The position numbers and the translations under genes are program-made. This document shows, piece after piece, positions 59,438 through 64,000 of a stretch of DNA of 64,000 nucleotides; the first letter of the stretch is position 1, and each line of letters opens with the position of its first letter. Location: the NCBI RefSeq assembly GCF_000255555.1, contig NZ_AGRW01000054.1, forward strand, positions 124,001 through 188,000, read 5' to 3'. Below the pieces are notes generated by a model. The model was not told the DNA's origin, ran no database searches, and saw nothing but the letters and a program-made list of their open reading frames with translations. Source of the stretch: Treponema saccharophilum DSM 2985. GTDB taxonomy: Bacteria; Spirochaetota; Spirochaetia; Treponematales; Treponemataceae.

Positions 59438-59805
59438 AAGGCGGCTCCTGTTATCTCGTCGGCGAGCGCGTCGTTCGATTTCTCAAGCTCCTTCATGATT
59501 TTGTCGTCGGGGTAGGTGAACCATTTGTCCACGTCGGAGCTGCTCCATTTGTCGGGCGTCGTCCTGAACTGGTAGTAGTCCTTCTCGACGTTCGGCGCGT
59601 CCGGTATCACGACCGGCGCGTCAGCCGTGAATTCCGCCACGTGCTTCACCTTCGCCTTTTTGGGGCTCGTCTGGATTGCGAGGACAACCAGACCGATGAA
59701 GAAAAGCACGATGATGAGGACGATTGCAATGAAGATGTGCGGCTTTTCATGGACAAGCTCGTCGATTTTATCCCTTGCGTTCTCTGTGATTTCGTCAAAA
59801 TCCAT
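59434..59805 (-). CDS. Small membrane protein
   Basis: This 123-residue protein has one membrane helix near residues 24-46 (IFIAIVLIIVLFFIGLVVLA) and a C-terminal part with DYYQFRTTPDKWSSSDVDKW. It is 33 bp after smc and overlaps the TPR lipoprotein gene by four bases, so it is translationally coupled. The family is not recognised. It probably interacts with the lipoprotein products of its operon. Confidence 0.75.
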   Translation of the reverse strand: MDFDEITENARDKIDELVHEKPHIFIAIVLIIVLFFIGLVVLAIQTSPKKAKVKHVAEFTADAPVVIPDAPNVEKDYYQFRTTPDKWSSSDVDKWFTYPDDKIMKELEKSNDALADEITGAAL

Positions 59806-59838
59806 AGTCTCTCTCCGTCAGCGGCGCGTTTTTTTGGG

Positions 59839-62800
59839 TCAATCCTTCTTCGCGGCTTCCGCCATCCCGCGCGCCGCGCGTTCGGCTTCCTTCCGCTCCT
59901 TCTTCATCCCCTCGACGAACGGGTCGCTTATCGTCCCGTCCTCGTTGCGGATGCGCTTCGGCGGTCTCTCTACGCGGACGATTCCCTCCTCTTCGGGAAT
60001 GTCCTCCTCGACAAAATCCGCCTGTTCGGGAAGTTTTTCCCCGTCATCTTCATCATCGGCAGAAATCTGCCTGTCCAACCGCATGGATATGATTTTGCTG
60101 ACGCCGGATTCCTCCATCGTGACGCCGAGCATCGTTTTCGCCCCGAGAACAGTCTTCTTGTTGTGCGTGATGACGATGTACTGAGAAAGCTCCGCGAACG
60201 AGCGCAGCGCCGTGACGAAACTTGAGACGTTCTTGTCGTCGAGCGCGGCGTCAATCTCGTCGAGAAGGCAGAACGGCGACGGGCGGACCTGATACGTCGC
60301 GAACAGCAGCGCGACCGCCGTCATCGTCTTCTCCCCGCCGGAAAGGAGGGCGATGTTCTCGAGTTTCTTTCCCGGCGGCTGCGCGTATATGTCGATTCCG
60401 CTCGTCAGCACGCTTTCCGGCGTCGAAAGCTTGAGCTCCCCGCGTCCGCCCCCGAAAAGCCTCCTGAACATGTTGTGGAAATTCCGCCGAATCTTGTTGT
60501 ACGTCGAAAGGAAAAGCTCCGTCGATTTCGCGCGAATCTCCTCCGATACGCGGCAGAGGTCGTCCATGCTCTTCTTCGTGTCGTCGTAGCTTGCCTGAAG
60601 CTTCTCGTACCGCTCCTTTGCCTCGCTGAATTCCTCGGGCGCCATAAGGTTGACCTGGCCGAGCGCCTTGAACTCCTCCTTCGCCTTGGTGAGCTTTTCC
60701 TTTATTGCCGGCGGATGCTCCGTGATTTTGTACATCCGCTCCTCGAATTCCATCAGGTCGCGGGAATGCGTGTCGGTGAAATTCTGCTTTATGTTCTTTA
60801 TGTCGTTGTCCGTCGTCATCGAGTCTATCGATATTTTCTCGAACTGCGCCTGGATTTTCCGCTGCTCCTCCTGCTTCCGCTTGAGCGTGTCCTGCTTCCC
60901 GCTCGCGTTCGTGTTGCATTCGCGGATTTGCGCGTCGAGGTCGTTCATGTCGTCGGCGCATTGCTTTCCCTTCGACTCGATTTCGGACAGCTCCTCATCG
61001 ATTTCCGTTATCTGGTCCTTTATGTCGTCGTGCCGCTGGCCTTCTGCGAACAGCTCCTCCTCGTTCTGCGAGAGCGCGCTTTTCTCGCCGGCGAGGGTGC
61101 GCCTGAGAAGGTCTGTCTTCGATTTTGCCGCGTCGATGTGCGCCGCCATCTGCGCCTCGCTTACGCGGAGCTTTCCGAGCGTGTCCTTGTACTCGTCGAT
61201 TTTTCCGGCAAGCCCCGCGTTCTCGCTCTTCCATCCCGCGATGCGCTCCCGGAGGGATGATATCCTGCCGAGGTTCGACTCTATCTTCCCGTCGATTTCC
61301 CGCTTCTTTGTGATGATTCCCTCGGGCGAGAGAAAGTCGTCGATGAAATCGGGCGTCGTCGTCTCGTACTCGTCGGCGGCCGACTGCGCCTCCCTCGTGA
61401 GCCGTGCGATTTCGTCGAGCGCGTTTACGGCATCCGCCGCGAAATCCGCGCTTTCCTTTTCCGAATGCCCGTCAATCGACGCGAAGTCGGAGAAAATCCC
61501 GCGCCGTCCTTCCGCGAAGACGCGTATGCGCCCTATCGCCGAGTCGAGCTTCTCCTTCGCCGCCCTGCTTGCCGCCGCGCTGAAGCCCGAATTCCGAAGG
61601 CGCGCGTCGAGTTCCGTTACGATGTCCTCCGTAATCTCCTTGAGGCTCGCCTGCATCTCCTGCCGCTCTCCGTCGAGCGCGCCGATTTCGGCAAGCCCGT
61701 CTTCCTCGCGCTTCTCGTTCTCGACGATTGTCTCCTCCGCCTGCGCGATGTTCCCCTTGAACGACTCGATGTTCTTGCGTACGTCGTCGAGCTGCTTCGC
61801 CTTCGCGTGAAGCTCCGCGTCCTGCTCGTCGATTTCCTCGTTGAGGCTCTCGATTTTCTCCTCGATCGCCTTTTTGTGGAGCTCCAGCGTCCCGATTTTT
61901 TCCCGAAGCAGGCTCTCGTCCCTGCGGAGCTTCTTCGCCATCTCTGATTTTCCGGTTTTCTCGGTCTGAATCTTTATGAGTTCCTGCTGGAGCTCGCCCA
62001 TGCGCGACTGGAGCTCGCGGATTCTGTCGTTGTTCTCGGTGAGCTCGCCCACGAGCGTGTCGATTTCCGCCTGAACCGAGTCCCGTTTTTTCGAAATCTC
62101 GTCGCGCAGAGATGCGTTCCTCGTCTTGTTCTGGATGAAATCCCGCAGCTTCAAAAGCTGGATGTCGAGCTCGTGCTCGAATATCTGCTCCTTGAGCGCG
62201 CGGTACCGTATCGTCTTCTCCGACTGAACCTTGAGGGTCTCGTACGTCTTCCTGTTCTCGTTGAGCGCAACCTCGATTTTCTCGAGGTTCTGCCGTGTCC
62301 GCTCAAGCTCGCGCTCCGCCTCGGCGCATTCCGCCTTGCTGCGGCTGATTCCCGCCGCCTCCTCGAAAAGATACCGCCTGTCCTCCGGCTTGCTCGACAA
62401 AATCTGGTCGATTTTTCCCTGCTCCATGACGGAATACGCGGCCTTGCCGACGCCCGTGTCCATGAACAGCCGCCTGATTTCCGTCGAGCTGACCTGCTTG
62501 TTGTTTATGTAGTATTCGTTCTCGCCGGAGCGGTAGATTCGCCTCTTTATCGCGACTTCCGGAGCGTCCACCGGCAAAAGGTGGTTCTCGTTCGACAGCG
62601 TGAGCGTGACTTCCGCGATGTTGAGCGGCGGCCGTGATTCCGTTCCGTTGAATATGACGGACTCCATCGTGTCCGCGCGCAGGTTCTTCGCCCTGTTCTC
62701 CGCAAGCACCCATTTCACGGCGTCGACGACATTGCTCTTCCCGCATCCGTTCGGGCCGAGAAGGGCGGTGATTCCGTCTGCGAATTCGACGTGCGTTTTG

Positions 62801-62847
62801 TCCGCGAATGATTTGAAACCGAATATGTCGAGCGATTTGAGAAACAC
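59839..62847 (-). CDS. smc: SMC chromosome-segregation ATPase, shorter than usual
   Basis: The 1,002 residues contain Walker A LLGPNGCGKSNVVDAVKWVL (about 29-48), signature LLSGGEKTMTAVALLFA and Walker B FCLLDEIDAALDD. Long coiled coils with QQELIKIQTEKTGKSEMAKK-type segments lie between. Bacterial SMC proteins are usually near 1,150-1,200 residues with a 150-residue hinge in the middle. Here I cannot find a standard hinge. The centre reads RNSGFSAAASRAAKEKLDSA and SDFASIDGHSEKESADFAAD. GTG 62847 follows AGAGG. SMC with ScpAB organises sister chromosomes. The scp genes are not in the window. Confidence 0.9.
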   Translation of the reverse strand: MFLKSLDIFGFKSFADKTHVEFADGITALLGPNGCGKSNVVDAVKWVLAENRAKNLRADTMESVIFNGTESRPPLNIAEVTLTLSNENHLLPVDAPEVAIKRRIYRSGENEYYINNKQVSSTEIRRLFMDTGVGKAAYSVMEQGKIDQILSSKPEDRRYLFEEAAGISRSKAECAEAERELERTRQNLEKIEVALNENRKTYETLKVQSEKTIRYRALKEQIFEHELDIQLLKLRDFIQNKTRNASLRDEISKKRDSVQAEIDTLVGELTENNDRIRELQSRMGELQQELIKIQTEKTGKSEMAKKLRRDESLLREKIGTLELHKKAIEEKIESLNEEIDEQDAELHAKAKQLDDVRKNIESFKGNIAQAEETIVENEKREEDGLAEIGALDGERQEMQASLKEITEDIVTELDARLRNSGFSAAASRAAKEKLDSAIGRIRVFAEGRRGIFSDFASIDGHSEKESADFAADAVNALDEIARLTREAQSAADEYETTTPDFIDDFLSPEGIITKKREIDGKIESNLGRISSLRERIAGWKSENAGLAGKIDEYKDTLGKLRVSEAQMAAHIDAAKSKTDLLRRTLAGEKSALSQNEEELFAEGQRHDDIKDQITEIDEELSEIESKGKQCADDMNDLDAQIRECNTNASGKQDTLKRKQEEQRKIQAQFEKISIDSMTTDNDIKNIKQNFTDTHSRDLMEFEERMYKITEHPPAIKEKLTKAKEEFKALGQVNLMAPEEFSEAKERYEKLQASYDDTKKSMDDLCRVSEEIRAKSTELFLSTYNKIRRNFHNMFRRLFGGGRGELKLSTPESVLTSGIDIYAQPPGKKLENIALLSGGEKTMTAVALLFATYQVRPSPFCLLDEIDAALDDKNVSSFVTALRSFAELSQYIVITHNKKTVLGAKTMLGVTMEESGVSKIISMRLDRQISADDEDDGEKLPEQADFVEEDIPEEEGIVRVERPPKRIRNEDGTISDPFVEGMKKERKEAERAARGMAEAAKKD

Positions 62848-62953
62848 AAAAAACCTCTGCCTTTTAAAATAGAGACTGAATTATATCAGCAAGTCACGCG
62901 CTTGCAAACCTTTTGCGAGCTCTGAGATTGGGCTTGGCCGGAGCAAGCGTGCG

Positions 62954-62979
62954 CCGGTGCGCGTGGCGCACCGGTTTTT
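62954..62979 (+). terminator. Strong hairpin with T run between smc and the helicase gene
   Basis: CCGGTGCGC (62954-62962) pairs with GCGCACCGG (62966-62974), followed by TTTTT on the plus strand. Both flanking genes run on the minus strand, so it would end antisense transcription or mark the helicase 3' end. Confidence 0.5.
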
Positions 62980-62992
62980 GTGTTGTTTTTCG

Positions 62993-64000
62993 TTACGGCT
63001 GCTCTGGCGCTGCTGGCTCGGGGCTGTCGATGTCGGATGGGGTGACGAGCTTTCCTTTGTAGAGCATTTTCGGCGTGACGAATATTCCGAGGCGTTTTTC
63101 GAGGGAGGCGTATTTCCTCATCTCGTAGGCGTCGCCGATGACGATGTTCAGTCCCGTTTTTCCGGCGCGCGCTGTCCTTCCCGCCCTGTGGATGAAAAAG
63201 TCGTCGTTCGACGGCAAGTCCATCTGGATTATGTGGCTGATTTCCGGGATGTCGAGCCCGCGGGAGGTGAGGTCGCTCGTCACGAGGACTTTCAGCTTGC
63301 CGCTCCTGAATTTGTCGATTATCGATTTCCTGACGACTTTGTCTGTTTTCGCGTGGAGTCCCTCGACCTCGACGTTCCTGTATTTGAGTTTCGCGACGAT
63401 GTTCGCCACCTGGTCGAGCTTCGAGGTAAAGACGAGAGCTTTCGCGGGCTTTTCCGCGATGAGAAGCTTCCTGAGCGTCTCGATTTTGTCGCGCCGTTCC
63501 GCAAAAAGGGCGATGTGCGTTATGCGTTTTCTGAGGACGTCCTCCATCGGGAGCCTGAGCGTCACGAAATCTGTTCCCCCCGCAGACTCACCGATGATTC
63601 TCTCCGTCTGTTTCGATATCGTCGCGCTGCATGCGATTATCTGCGCGGAGCTGTTCGCAGAAACGAGAGCCTCCACGGTTGCCGCCGTCGCGTCCCGCAG
63701 CTCGGGCGAGATGAGCCTGTCCGCCTCGTCGAGTATGACCGCGGAGAATTCGCGGAGCTTGAGCTTCTTGAGGTGGTGGAGCTCGAGGAGACGGGCCGGC
63801 GTTCCTATCGCGATTTCGGGTTTCTCCTTCAGCGTCTCAATCTGCCGTTTTATCGGGGCGCCCCCGACGAAAAGCCCCGCCTTCTTTCCGAGCGATACCG
63901 CCTGCGCCTTTATCTGCGACGCCAGCTCTATCGTCGGCGCGAGTACGATTGCCTTTTTTCCTGCCTGCGCTATCGGAAGAAGGTATGCGAGCGTCTTGCC
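62993..64000 (-). CDS. DEAD-box RNA helicase (5' end outside window)
   Basis: The frame is open to the window edge and encodes 335 residues of an SF2 RNA helicase. Motif I starts at the border (GKTLAYLLPIAQ), then PTIELASQ, TPARLLEL, VILDEADRLI, CSATISKQ, FTSKLDQVANIV, VTSDLTSRGLDIPEISHII and HRAGRTARAGKTG. The C-terminus is short, after PKMLYKGKLVTPSDIDSPEP. It probably remodels structured RNA, in ribosome assembly or mRNA decay. The exact family member (DeaD, RhlE or SrmB type) is not resolved. Confidence 0.92.
   Translation of the reverse strand, partial: GKTLAYLLPIAQAGKKAIVLAPTIELASQIKAQAVSLGKKAGLFVGGAPIKRQIETLKEKPEIAIGTPARLLELHHLKKLKLREFSAVILDEADRLISPELRDATAATVEALVSANSSAQIIACSATISKQTERIIGESAGGTDFVTLRLPMEDVLRKRITHIALFAERRDKIETLRKLLIAEKPAKALVFTSKLDQVANIVAKLKYRNVEVEGLHAKTDKVVRKSIIDKFRSGKLKVLVTSDLTSRGLDIPEISHIIQMDLPSNDDFFIHRAGRTARAGKTGLNIVIGDAYEMRKYASLEKRLGIFVTPKMLYKGKLVTPSDIDSPEPAAPEQP

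Overview
The window is bacterial chromosome of moderate GC with gene content typical of a host-associated Treponema-like spirochaete. This assignment is inference. It rests on BspA/TpLRR-type leucine-rich-repeat proteins, HU-like DUF4469 and DUF6261 proteins usual in Treponema and Bacteroides, many small lipoproteins and exported proteins of unknown function, and frequent GTG/TTG starts. There is no rRNA or tRNA gene that I can see.

Positions 1 to about 28,720 form a defence and mobile-gene island. After a membrane-anchored XRE regulator (cut by the window edge) and a truncated XRE gene come a PLD-nuclease/SNF2 helicase and an Eco57I-type DNA methyltransferase. The target-recognition part of the methyltransferase is matched by a silent alternative copy 6 kb away in opposite orientation. 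Both are bordered by a 54-bp inverted repeat, and the repeat at the silent copy abuts a serine recombinase gene. Inverting the roughly 6.9-kb segment would exchange the recognition domains, so this looks like a phase-variable R-M system. The segment carries a GHKL ATPase / STAS-like DUF4325 / PIN nuclease operon, an AAA-DUF4435 ATPase and a VapBC-type toxin-antitoxin pair. Next come a HEPN-domain protein, a chemotaxis receptor and an orphan RelB/DinJ antitoxin. A type III R-M locus (Mod, four-helix protein, Res) follows, preceded by a UvrD helicase and a RecB-like nuclease. Res has a one-base frameshift before its nuclease motif, and the helicase and nuclease are separated by a single in-frame stop codon.

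Positions 28,800 to 38,000 are mostly housekeeping: RlpA-SPOR, an exported protein, acetolactate synthase large subunit, an AAA ATPase, a minimal Fur-like regulator under a perfect palindrome, a ComFB fusion protein and aconitase.

Positions 38,000 to 53,050 are a repeat-rich accessory region. It holds three 63-bp repeats, nineteen copies of a 7-bp repeat, a 23-bp-period array of five small palindromes and a seven-copy palindrome array at 40-41 bp period. Its genes are zinc-ribbon leucine-rich-repeat proteins without signal peptides, HU/DUF4469, PD-(D/E)XK, DUF6261 and small unknown proteins. A separate NarL-type two-component system with a membrane protein lies inside it. Many genes here follow an unrelated GC-rich hairpin placed just before a strong Shine-Dalgarno sequence. 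Several gene remnants show recent rearrangement.

Positions 53,100 to 64,000 return to core genes: a lipoprotein and its partner, an AI-2E family permease, seryl-tRNA synthetase, a SIMPL lipoprotein operon, a short SMC protein and the C-terminal part of a DEAD-box helicase that runs off the window.
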